Assembly: GCF_025961575.1 (NCBI RefSeq)
Contig: NZ_JAOQNX010000023.1
Span: forward strand, 25,764 to 89,763
DNA length: 64,000 nt
Reading direction: 5' to 3'
From: Rhodoblastus acidophilus
GTDB taxonomy: Bacteria > Pseudomonadota > Alphaproteobacteria > Rhizobiales > Beijerinckiaceae
The notes beneath the pieces were generated by a model, which worked only from the letters and a program-made list of their open reading frames with translations, made no database searches and was not told the origin of the DNA. Position numbers and translations under genes: made by a program. Positions 8,173-15,961 of this stretch are shown here, one piece after another. The number at the start of each line of letters is the position of its first letter. The first letter of the stretch is position 1.

Positions 8173-8706
8173 TCAGAGCGGCGGCACGACCACGTAATGC
8201 ACGCCGCCGCCGCCATATTGCGGCTGCAGCCACTGGCCGCCGCAGACGTAATAGCCGGCGCCGTTGACGACCCGATAGCTGCAGGCCGGGGGCAGGGTGG
8301 CCAAAGTGGCGCCGACCACCAGGGCCGCGGCGGCCGCGCCGCCGACAATGGCCGCGCCGCAGCCGTAGCAGCCGCCGCCATAATAGCTGTTGACCACCGC
8401 CGGGCCGTGATAGCCGTAGCCGGCGCCCCAGGCGCCGCCGGCATGATAGCCGTCGGCGTGCCAGGTGCCGCCATTGCCGCCGACGCCCGCCGCGTGCCAG
8501 CCGCCCTCCGGGCCCCTGACGACGGCGCCTTCGCCGCCCGCCGCGCCATGGAAGGTGGCGCCCTCGACACCGCCGGCGTGGAAGCTGTCGAAGCCGCCGG
8601 CGTGGAAGCCGCCGAAACCGCCGCCGCGCCACGCCAGGGCCGGGGTCAAGGCCAGAGCGGATACGGAAGCCGCGAGAACGACGGACAAAATTTGACGTTT
8701 GATCAT
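8173..8706 (-). CDS. Secreted Gly/His/Tyr-rich protein
   Basis: 177 residues starting at MIKRQILSVVL. A Sec signal peptide ends at ALA near residue 25. The mature N-terminal half is a low-complexity run of GGF/HAGG units (FHAGGFDSFHAGGVEGATFHG), followed by a glycine-alanine hydrophobic stretch and a Cys-containing tail with GYYVCGGQWLQP. Such proteins are frequent in Hyphomicrobiales next to DUF2092 genes, as here with a 23-bp gap. Function is unknown. Confidence 0.7.
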   Translation of the reverse strand: MIKRQILSVVLAASVSALALTPALAWRGGGFGGFHAGGFDSFHAGGVEGATFHGAAGGEGAVVRGPEGGWHAAGVGGNGGTWHADGYHAGGAWGAGYGYHGPAVVNSYYGGGCYGCGAAIVGGAAAAALVVGATLATLPPACSYRVVNGAGYYVCGGQWLQPQYGGGGVHYVVVPPL

Positions 8707-8729
8707 GGTGTTTTCGTCCCTGGCCCGAG

Positions 8730-9551
8730 TCACTTTTCCGACGACGCTTCAGCGCCGGCGGGCTTGGCGAATTTGATCCTTGCGGCCTTGGCCGCGGAGG
8801 CCGGCCGGAAGGCTTCGGCGGTGACCGGCGCGTTCAGCTTCCAGTTGGAGAATTCGATGACGCTGCGCGGCTTTTCCACGCCCTTGACGGGGTTGAGCCA
8901 GACCTGGCGCGGCAGCTTGTCTTCCGAGCCGATCCAGATTTGCGCCTGGATGTCCTTGCTGGCGATGGCGACAATGTCGGTCTCGACGCCGCCGACGACC
9001 TTGGACTTGCCCATGACGAAGGCCGATTTCAGCCCCTCGGTGATCGCCGCATAGGGATCGGCGACGATGAAATCGACGAAGGGAAAGTAGATGCCGGCCT
9101 TGGTGTAGGCGGCCTCGAGCATGTCGTCGAGCTTCGGCGGCGCGATTTCGACCGCGAGCAGGTTGTCGCTCGGCAGGAACACCGCCATTTCCTTGCCGTC
9201 GTAATAGAATTCCGACGCCGGTCCGTCACCGGGGGTGATGATCCTCAGCTTGTCCGGGCGCTGCAAATCGACGTTGGACGAGATCGTGTAGATCAGGGGC
9301 TGGCCGTTGGCGGCCGGCTCGTCGAAGGCGCGGCGCACATTGAAGGAGAGCGAATTCGCCTTGGCCAGGGTCTCGCTCATGTCCTTCAGAAGGGTCAGGG
9401 CCTTGGGGTCGACCGCCGGCGCTTTGACGCCGTGCTCATGCGCCGCCGGCGCATGTTCGGCGGGCTCTCCGGCAAAGGCGGGCCCGAAGGCGCAGACGCT
9501 GGAGAGCGCCAGCGCGGACAACCAAACCGATGATTTCAATGTCTTGACCAT
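8730..9551 (-). CDS. DUF2092 periplasmic protein
   Basis: 273 residues. The signal peptide is MVKTLKSSVWLSALALSS and on to PAFA (about 27). After a His-rich linker the domain starts at DPKALTLLKDMSETLAKA, the usual DUF2092 opening; the domain is thought to have a LolA-like half-barrel fold that binds lipid or hydrophobic ligands. It is the first gene of an operon with the Gly/His-rich secreted protein. The start is the ATG at 9551, with GGAG upstream; the longer open frame is not conserved. Confidence 0.85.
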   Translation of the reverse strand: MVKTLKSSVWLSALALSSVCAFGPAFAGEPAEHAPAAHEHGVKAPAVDPKALTLLKDMSETLAKANSLSFNVRRAFDEPAANGQPLIYTISSNVDLQRPDKLRIITPGDGPASEFYYDGKEMAVFLPSDNLLAVEIAPPKLDDMLEAAYTKAGIYFPFVDFIVADPYAAITEGLKSAFVMGKSKVVGGVETDIVAIASKDIQAQIWIGSEDKLPRQVWLNPVKGVEKPRSVIEFSNWKLNAPVTAEAFRPASAAKAARIKFAKPAGAEASSEK

Positions 9552-10135
9552 TCCATATTCTCCAGGACGATTTTGTTCGGCAAAGCTCAAGAAGTGCGGT
9601 TGAACGAACCCTCCACGAAAACGCGGCCTCTCCCTGTTTCTCAGCGATGTGGGTGAAGGCGCGTCGAAAACAATGCTGAGGCGGTGGCGATGACCGTCCG
9701 CTGGCGCCGCATCCGGCAATCCAACCAAGTTATGCTTTTATGAACAAAATAAAGCTCGTTCGTTTGATCTGAACCTGGCTGCGACTCGGATCGGCACGCG
9801 ATTTTATAGCTGAGGTTGGGCCATGGCCTTTATCCTTTTACGACAGTCTCCGGTCACAAAAATATGATCCCCCGGAGTTTGGGCAAGGCCGTAAGCTGCA
9901 AAAGATTCGGCCTTTTTGAGCCGTAAAGTGAATCAAAGCTTTAGGACGCGCCGAGACGGGATCGCTGCAAGTTTTCATTGCGACGTTCATCTGCAAAACG
10001 GTCGAGACGGCGGCGGAGCCGCCAAGAAAAATTGATTAAGGACTTCATCAGGGAGTGCTGGCGATCCGCCGGCTTGCGCCGAATAATCGAAAAAATCTCT
10101 GTCCGTTCTCGCGGTCCGTCGTTCAGGAGAGTTCC
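9552..10135. other. Intergenic region between divergent genes
   Basis: 584 bp between the DUF2092 gene (minus) and the amidohydrolase gene (plus). It is AT-richer than its surroundings around 9730-9870 (for example TTATGCTTTTATGAACAAAAT) and probably holds promoters for both genes. A short GGCCTTTTTGAGCC motif lies near 9909. No coding frame there is convincing. Confidence 0.5.
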
Positions 10136-11890
10136 ATGTGCCGTGCTTGCGTCAGCACTCTGATCACCAACGCCCTGAATTCCGGATTTCAGGCGGCGAC
10201 GCCCAGCCGGCGCCAGTTCATGGCCTATTCGGGCGCAGCGGCGCTGACGATGGCGGCCAGCCGCACGGCTTTCGCCGCCGAGGGCGGCGCCGACACGATC
10301 TTTAAAAACGGCACGATCCTGCCGATGGCCGGGCGCCATCATGCGGTCGAGGCGATCGCCGTCGGCGGCGGAAAAATTCTCGCGGTCGGGTCGGCCGCCG
10401 AAATCGACGGACTCAAGACCGGCGCGACAAAAATCGTCGATCTGCAGGGGCGCACGCTGCTGCCGGGCTTCGTCGATCCGCATCATCACACCTGCGGCGC
10501 GGCGCTGTTTGCGGAGCTGCTCACCGATGTCGGCTATGCCAAATATCCGACCCGCGCGGCGCTGACCGACGCTTTGCGGGCGATGGCGGCAAAAACCCCG
10601 CCCGGCCAATGGATCGTCGGCTGCAATTTCGACAATCTGCTGCAGGGCGGCGATTTCTCGATGGCGGAGCTCGACGCGATCTCCAGGGATCATCCGATCT
10701 TCATCTGGTATGTGAACATGCATGACGGCGCCGCCAATGCGGCGGCGTTCCGGCTCGCCAAAATTCCCGAAGACGTCGGCGTTCTGCCCGGCGGCGGCCA
10801 TTTCGGCCGCGGCCCCGACGGCAAGTTCAACGGCCTCGTCTACGAGGAGCCGGCGATGCTGAAATTCGTCGAGATCGCCGTGCCGCCGATCACGCCGCAA
10901 CTGGTCGGCAAGGCGCTGGTCGATTACACCAGGCAGGTCGCGGCGGCCGGCAACACCACTTTGCACGAGCCCGGCACGATCAAGCCGGAATGGGCGGAGC
11001 CGCTGGCGAAACTGTCGAATTCTTTGTCCATTCGCATGAGCGCCAGCCTGATGGCCGACGCGATCGAGGCGAGCAAGGCCTTCGCGGCGCTGGGCGTCGG
11101 CGCGAAGGCGACGCATTTCCCCAACAGCCGCTTTTCGCTCTACGGCATCAAAATCGTCGGCGACGGGTCGAACCAGACCAAAACCGGGGCGCAGACCAAG
11201 CCCTATCTGAACAGCGCGTCCAAGGGCGCGACCAATTTTTCGCCGGCCGAATTTAAAAACATGTGCGCGCAGGCGAAGGCGGTCGGCTGGCCGATCCAGA
11301 TTCATTGCAATGGCGACGCCACCATCGACGCGGCGCTGGACGCGATCGAACAGGTTTATGGCGCGCATGCGCCGCACGGGATCAACCGGATCGAGCATGC
11401 GACCATGGCGCGTCCCGACCAGATCGCGCGCATGAAGGCGCTCGGCGTCGAGCCGAGTTTTTTGATGAACCACGTCTTTCTCTATGGCGCGGCCTATCGC
11501 GACCAATTGTTCGGGCCGGAACGCACGGAGTTCATGGACCCCGCGGGCGCCTGCGTGCGCGAGGGCGTGCCGTTCACGCTGCACACCGACGCGCCCTGTT
11601 CGCCGGTGGGACCGCTGCGGCTGATCCAGACGGCGGTGACCCGGCGATGCGAGGTCGACGGGTCGCGCGTCGGCCACGCCCAGGCGATTTCCGTCGCCCA
11701 CGCGCTGAGGGCGACGACCATCGACGCCGCCCGGCAGATCGGGCTGCACGACAGGATCGGCTCGCTGGAAAAGGGCAAGGAAGGCGATCTCGTCATTCTC
11801 GAGAGCGATCCGTTCAAGGTCGATCCGGAAAAAATCATGGCGATCAAGGTCAGCGAGACCTGGGTCGCGGGGGAGAAGACTTTTGGGTGA
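10136..11890 (+). CDS. Tat-exported YtcJ-like amidohydrolase
   Basis: 584 residues. The twin-arginine motif SRRQFM (24-29) and the hydrophobic stretch to about residue 47 indicate Tat export of the folded metalloenzyme. The Amidohydro_3 domain begins at ADTIFKNGTILPM, with the metal-binding region PGFVDPHHH (H116-H118) and later His/Asp ligands in IQIHCNGD, RIEHATMA and HTDAP. The family hydrolyses C-N bonds of amides or carbamates; the substrate is unknown. The ATG start has AGGAG 6-10 nt upstream. The product opens with MCRAC before the Tat signal, which is an odd lead. Confidence 0.88.
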   Translation: MCRACVSTLITNALNSGFQAATPSRRQFMAYSGAAALTMAASRTAFAAEGGADTIFKNGTILPMAGRHHAVEAIAVGGGKILAVGSAAEIDGLKTGATKIVDLQGRTLLPGFVDPHHHTCGAALFAELLTDVGYAKYPTRAALTDALRAMAAKTPPGQWIVGCNFDNLLQGGDFSMAELDAISRDHPIFIWYVNMHDGAANAAAFRLAKIPEDVGVLPGGGHFGRGPDGKFNGLVYEEPAMLKFVEIAVPPITPQLVGKALVDYTRQVAAAGNTTLHEPGTIKPEWAEPLAKLSNSLSIRMSASLMADAIEASKAFAALGVGAKATHFPNSRFSLYGIKIVGDGSNQTKTGAQTKPYLNSASKGATNFSPAEFKNMCAQAKAVGWPIQIHCNGDATIDAALDAIEQVYGAHAPHGINRIEHATMARPDQIARMKALGVEPSFLMNHVFLYGAAYRDQLFGPERTEFMDPAGACVREGVPFTLHTDAPCSPVGPLRLIQTAVTRRCEVDGSRVGHAQAISVAHALRATTIDAARQIGLHDRIGSLEKGKEGDLVILESDPFKVDPEKIMAIKVSETWVAGEKTFG

Positions 11891-11912
11891 GAGGGCGGGC
11901 CCGATGGGAGCA

Positions 11913-11986
11913 GGGGACAGGACCGCGTTGCGCCCACGGATCCTATCAAATCCGGAAGACCGGGAGCGCAACGCGATCCAGTCCCC
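11913..11986. repeat. Long inverted repeat, possible bidirectional terminator
   Basis: Two 21-nt arms, 11913-11933 and 11966-11986, pair at 19 of 21 positions (core CGCGTTGCGC with GCGCAACGCG) around a 32-nt loop that contains a smaller GGATCC...ATCCGG element. It sits between convergent genes (amidohydrolase stop at 11890, moaE stop at 12008). It has no T-tracts, so it may be a repeat-family member rather than a simple terminator. Confidence 0.75.
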
Positions 11987-12007
11987 GACCGAGCGCGCGA
12001 CCCAAGC

Positions 12008-12478
12008 TTAGTTCTGCTTGCGCCAGCGCTCCAGCGCGGCTTCGTCGGCGTCCTTGGCCTCGACCCAGGCGCCTTCGGTTCCGTCGGCGCGGTGCTCCTT
12101 CTTCCAGAAGGGCGCGCGGCTCTTGAGGAAATCCATGATGAATTCGGCCGCCGCGAAAGCCGCGCCGCGATGGCTGCTGGTCGCGCCGACGAAAACGATG
12201 GGTTCGCCGGGCGCGATCTTGCCGTAGCGGTGGATCACTGTGAGCCCGAGCAGCGGCCAGCGGGCTTCGGCTTCCGTTGCGATGCGCTCCAGTTCGGCTT
12301 CCGCCATGCCGGGATAATGCTCCAGCTCCAGCGCCGCCAGGGTTTGCGCCTCGTCGCGGCACAGGCCGACAAAGGTGACGAGCGCGCCGACATCTTTGCG
12401 CCCAAAGGTGAGGGCGGCGGCGGCGTGGCCGGCGTCGAAGGCGTGGGGCTGAACGCGAATGTTTTTGGGGATCGACAT
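12008..12478 (-). CDS. moaE: Molybdopterin synthase catalytic subunit MoaE
   Basis: 156 residues. MoaE adds two sulfurs from thiocarboxylated MoaD to cyclic pyranopterin monophosphate. The family signature is visible in GALVTFVGLCRDEA, LELEHYPGMAEAE, VIHRYGKIAPGEPIVFVG and the catalytic-lysine region FWKKEHRADG. The start is the ATG giving MSIPKNIRVQ; an upstream in-frame start would add 18 unlikely residues. It is separated from moaD (1.1 kb). Confidence 0.96.
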   Translation of the reverse strand: MSIPKNIRVQPHAFDAGHAAAALTFGRKDVGALVTFVGLCRDEAQTLAALELEHYPGMAEAELERIATEAEARWPLLGLTVIHRYGKIAPGEPIVFVGATSSHRGAAFAAAEFIMDFLKSRAPFWKKEHRADGTEGAWVEAKDADEAALERWRKQN

Positions 12479-12593
12479 CTGGCCTCGGTCAAAAAGCTGC
12501 GCGACTATCGCGCAATCGCCGGTTTCGCTCAATCCGCTTAACCCTTGGGCAAGCCGTGTCGTCTAGCGTAAAAAACTCCCTTCAGGACCGCCG

Positions 12594-13343
12594 ATGACCG
12601 ACACACCCGACGCTCTGCGCCTGCGCAATCTGCAAAAATCCTTTGGCAAAAAGGCCGTCGACGGGCTCGATCTGACAATCCGGCCGGGCGAGTTCTATGC
12701 GCTGCTGGGGGCCAATGGCGCGGGCAAGACCACGACCTTGCGCATGGTCGCCGGCCTGTTGCAGCCGGATGCGGGCGAGATTTTCGTCGACGGGATCGAT
12801 GCGCGCAAAAATCCGATCGAGGCCAAGCGGCGCATCGCCTGGCTGCCGGACGAACCGCTGCTCTACGACAAGCTGACGCCGCTTGAATATCTGGAATTCG
12901 TCGCGGGCCTGTGGGGCATGCAGGCCGAGGAGGCCGGGCCTCGCGCGGAAAATCTGTTGCGGCGGCTGAACCTCTGGGAGCAGCGCAACCAGCGCTGCGA
13001 GGGGTTTTCGCGGGGGATGCGGCAAAAAACCGTGCTCGCCGGCGCGCTGATCCATGCGCCGCGCCTGCTGATGCTGGACGAGCCGCTGACCGGGCTCGAC
13101 GCCGGGGCGGCGCGGCAGGTGAAGGACATTTTGCAGGAACAGACGCGGGCGGGCGTCGCCGTGGTGCTCACCACCCACATTTTGGAAGTGGCGGAAAAGC
13201 TCGCCGACCGCATCGGGATCATCGCCGACGGCAAACTGATCGCTGAGGGCGACCTTGCGCATCTGAAATCGCTGGGCGCGGCGCAGGCGGCCAGTCTGGA
13301 AGAGGTTTTTCTCGATCTCACCGCCCGGGGGGCCGCCGCGTGA
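12594..13343 (+). CDS. ABC transporter ATP-binding protein
   Basis: 249 residues. A complete nucleotide-binding domain: Walker A GANGAGKT (39-46), a non-canonical signature FSRGMRQK (138-145), and Walker B LLMLDEP (158-164) followed by the D-loop TGLD and the switch histidine in LTTHIL. This subtype usually energises export or an envelope function. It overlaps the following permease gene by 4 bp (GTGA), so the two form one transporter. The substrate is unknown. Confidence 0.93.
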   Translation: MTDTPDALRLRNLQKSFGKKAVDGLDLTIRPGEFYALLGANGAGKTTTLRMVAGLLQPDAGEIFVDGIDARKNPIEAKRRIAWLPDEPLLYDKLTPLEYLEFVAGLWGMQAEEAGPRAENLLRRLNLWEQRNQRCEGFSRGMRQKTVLAGALIHAPRLLMLDEPLTGLDAGAARQVKDILQEQTRAGVAVVLTTHILEVAEKLADRIGIIADGKLIAEGDLAHLKSLGAAQAASLEEVFLDLTARGAAA

Positions 13344-14851
13344 GCCTGTCGCTGCCGCGCCTGCTGCGCCATGATCTGCGCCTGTCCTGGCGGCGGACCT
13401 GCGCTTTTTTGCGCGTGAAGAGCGATCTGCAGGGCGTGCTGGTGATCGCGGCGATTGTCGTCGTCCTCCATGTCGTGGGCTGGTGGTTCGCCACTTCGCT
13501 CACGCAATGGGCGCAGGAGGGCCGCATGGTCCAGCTGACCGCGATGGGCGTGGTCATCATCCTGCCCTGGCTGTTTTCGCAAGGTTTGACCGGCGCCACG
13601 CGCGCGCTCTACTCGCGCGGCGATCTGGACCTGCTGTTCGCCTCGCCGCTGCCGCCGTCCAAAATCCTGACGTCGCGGGCTTTTGCCGTCGCGCTCGAAA
13701 GTTTTGGCGCGGTCGGCATTTTTCTGCTGCCCATCGCCGTCGACGCGGCCTTGCAGGGCCAGCCGGCGTGGCTGGCCGCGGCGCCGGCGCTCGCCGCCAC
13801 CGCGCTGCTCACCACCGGACTGGCGATCGCCGCCACGCTCGGCCTGTTCGCGCTGCTCGGCCCCAAGCGGACCCGCAGCGTCGGGCAGGTCTTGGCCACC
13901 CTGGTCGGCGCCTGGTTCGTGGTCTGCGCGCAGATTTTCAATTTTCTGCCCACCGACTGGCGCGCCGCCTTGAGCGCGCAGATGGACCATCCGGCGCCCG
14001 GCGGCTTATTTGACCCGGCCACGCCGCTGTGGCTGCCGGCGCGCGCGGCCGCAGGCGAGGGGTTGGCCCTGGCGCTGTGGAGCCTGCTCGGGCTTGGCGT
14101 GTTCGTCGCGGCCGTCGCTCTGCTCGGCCGCGCCTTTGCCCGCGGAGCCCTGAGCGCGGCCGGGGAGGCTCAGCTCGTTCAGGTCGAGCGGCGTGATCAA
14201 AAATTTCGCTGCGACCGCGCCGGCGCCCTGCGGCGAAAGGAATGGCGGCTTTTGGCGCGCGATCCCTATCTGGTTTCGCAAGTGCTGCTGCAATCGCTCT
14301 ACACCCTGCCGATCGCGCTGGTGATCTGGAAGGCGCTCGGCGCGGGCGGGATCGCCGTTTCGGTGTCGCCGGCTTTGGTCGCGGTGGCCGCGCAGATTTC
14401 CGCGGCGCTGGCTTTTCTCGCGGCCTCAAGCGAGGAGGCCGGCGATTTCGTCGCGACGGCTCCGGTTTCGCCGCGCGAGCTGTTGTTGCGCAAGCTGGAG
14501 GCGGTGGCCGCCCCCGTCGCGCTGTTCCTGGTCCTGCCGCTGGCGGGTTTGGTCTGGGCCGACGCCTTTGTCGGCGCGGTGACGATCGTGTTCGCGACCT
14601 TGGCGGCGGCCTCGACGGCGGCGCTCAATTTCTTGAAACCGCTGCAAAACCGGCGCGGCGACCTGATCAAGACCCATGCGCAGAACAAGCTGGTCGGTCT
14701 CGTCGAGCACGGGCTGGCGCTGTGTTGGGCGATCGCCGCCCTGCTGGCCTGCCTGCGCCAATGGGAGGCGGCGCTCCCGGTTGGCGCGGCGCTGGTGCTG
14801 CTGGCGCTCAACGCGCCGCGCAAGCCGCGGACCGCGCCCCAGCCCGTCTGA
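13340..14851 (+). CDS. ABC transporter permease
   Basis: 503-residue membrane protein translated from GTG overlapping the ATPase stop. About ten to twelve hydrophobic helices are seen, clustered in two halves (from about residue 35 and from about residue 310), so it probably contains two fused six-helix units. The segment DLDLLFASPLPPSKILTSR and the later EEAGDFVATAPVSPRELLLRK are duplicated cytoplasmic motifs seen in the ABC-2-like exporter family. It is likely an exporter of unknown cargo. Confidence 0.85.
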   Translation: MSLSLPRLLRHDLRLSWRRTCAFLRVKSDLQGVLVIAAIVVVLHVVGWWFATSLTQWAQEGRMVQLTAMGVVIILPWLFSQGLTGATRALYSRGDLDLLFASPLPPSKILTSRAFAVALESFGAVGIFLLPIAVDAALQGQPAWLAAAPALAATALLTTGLAIAATLGLFALLGPKRTRSVGQVLATLVGAWFVVCAQIFNFLPTDWRAALSAQMDHPAPGGLFDPATPLWLPARAAAGEGLALALWSLLGLGVFVAAVALLGRAFARGALSAAGEAQLVQVERRDQKFRCDRAGALRRKEWRLLARDPYLVSQVLLQSLYTLPIALVIWKALGAGGIAVSVSPALVAVAAQISAALAFLAASSEEAGDFVATAPVSPRELLLRKLEAVAAPVALFLVLPLAGLVWADAFVGAVTIVFATLAAASTAALNFLKPLQNRRGDLIKTHAQNKLVGLVEHGLALCWAIAALLACLRQWEAALPVGAALVLLALNAPRKPRTAPQPV

Positions 14852-15025
14852 GAGTGCAGCTCCCTGAAAATGAAAGCGCTTCGCGCCCGCCTCTCGCGCG
14901 GGTTCGCGCCAGTTAACGTAGCGTTATCTATTCGCGACATTCGAACGAATTCGGCAAGACCTCGTTAAGCTCGGCAGTCGATGTTGACGTGCGTCAACTA
15001 CCAAAGCCATCGATCGGATTGCGCT

Positions 15026-15784
15026 ATGAAAATCCATGCCGCCCCCCTCCTGCTCCTGTCCCTGGGCTTGAGTCTGGCGGGCGTGAGCGGCGCCGGCGCC
15101 GTGGACTGGTACACGGGCGACAAGACCTCGGAGCCCGACTACGCGCCCTCGATCGTGATCGACACGTCCGGCTCCTTCGCCAGCACCAGCGATTTCGGCG
15201 CGGTCGCCGTCACCGGCGCGATCGACGGCAACCTGCGCCAGAGCGGCTTTCTCGGACGCGCGGAATTCGTCGGCGGCGGCTATCGCTACGACGCCACCAA
15301 TGCCGGCGTCACCCAGCTCATCCACGCCACGCAGATTTCCGGCGGCGCGCTGGTGGGCTACAATTGGGTGTCGCCGAACTGGACCTTCGCCTTGTTCGGC
15401 GGCGCCCAGGTGGTCAATACGTCGCTGAATCCGTTCGACCCCAATAACGCCACCAACGGAACCCATGTCGGCGCGAAATTCGTCGGCGAGTTCTATGGCA
15501 ATCCCACGGATAAAACCATGTTCAGCGGCTACGCCTCCTATGGCACGGCCATCAACGATTATTACACCCGCTTCAAGGCCGGCTTCGCCATTGCCCGCCA
15601 GGTGTTCATCGGTCCGGAATTCCTGGCCTTGGGCAACCAATTCTACAACGAATACCGCGGCGGCCTGCACCTGAGCGGTTTTACCCTGGGACAGTTGACC
15701 TTCGGCATTTCCGGCGGCTTCTCCAGCAACAGGGTGACGGGATCGGGCGCCTACGGCATCGTCGATGCGCGTCTGGGTTTCTGA
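15026..15784 (+). CDS. bcsS: Cellulose biosynthesis protein BcsS
   Basis: 252 residues with a signal peptide ending near GAGA-V24. The mature part reads as alternating beta strands rich in Gly and aromatic residues and ends in a terminal phenylalanine (ARLGF), which fits a small outer-membrane beta-barrel. Pattern and position match BcsS, an alphaproteobacterial cellulose-operon protein of unknown mechanism, possibly the outer-membrane exit that replaces the missing BcsC barrel. The ATG at 15026 is used. It is separated from bcsA by a strong terminator, so it is a separate transcript. Confidence 0.78.
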   Translation: MKIHAAPLLLLSLGLSLAGVSGAGAVDWYTGDKTSEPDYAPSIVIDTSGSFASTSDFGAVAVTGAIDGNLRQSGFLGRAEFVGGGYRYDATNAGVTQLIHATQISGGALVGYNWVSPNWTFALFGGAQVVNTSLNPFDPNNATNGTHVGAKFVGEFYGNPTDKTMFSGYASYGTAINDYYTRFKAGFAIARQVFIGPEFLALGNQFYNEYRGGLHLSGFTLGQLTFGISGGFSSNRVTGSGAYGIVDARLGF

Positions 15785-15810
15785 CCGTTTATATCGAAAA
15801 CATTGAAGAC

Positions 15811-15843
15811 GCGCCGACGCATGATAGTCGGCGCTTTTATTTT
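15811..15843 (+). terminator. Rho-independent terminator after bcsS
   Basis: GCGCCGAC (15811-15818), 8-nt loop, GTCGGCGC (15827-15834), then TTTTATTTT. This is a textbook intrinsic terminator 27 bp past the bcsS stop. It implies that bcsA has its own promoter in the AT-rich 15844-15930 segment. Confidence 0.9.
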
Positions 15844-15935
15844 GAGGCGAATGCGGAAGAAATAAATTATTAATTATAACGCCGATACACATTTTAGGCT
15901 AACCATCAAATTAACCAACAAATAATTGTCACCCT

Positions 15936-15952
15936 CTAGGTTGCTGACCTAG
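15936..15952. promoter_or_regulatory. Inverted repeat abutting the bcsA ribosome-binding site
   Basis: CTAGGT (15936-15941), 5-nt spacer, ACCTAG (15947-15952), immediately followed by GGGGAA and the bcsA ATG at 15962. The right arm overlaps the AGGGG Shine-Dalgarno sequence. It could act as a protein operator or as a small RNA hairpin that limits translation. Confidence 0.5.
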
Positions 15953-15961
15953 GGGAATGCA

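Noticed and set aside
8197..9054. 285-codon plus-strand frame opposite the Gly-rich and DUF2092 genes
   Set aside because: Runs antisense across two genes with signal peptides and family matches; composition is a mirror of their GC-rich codons.
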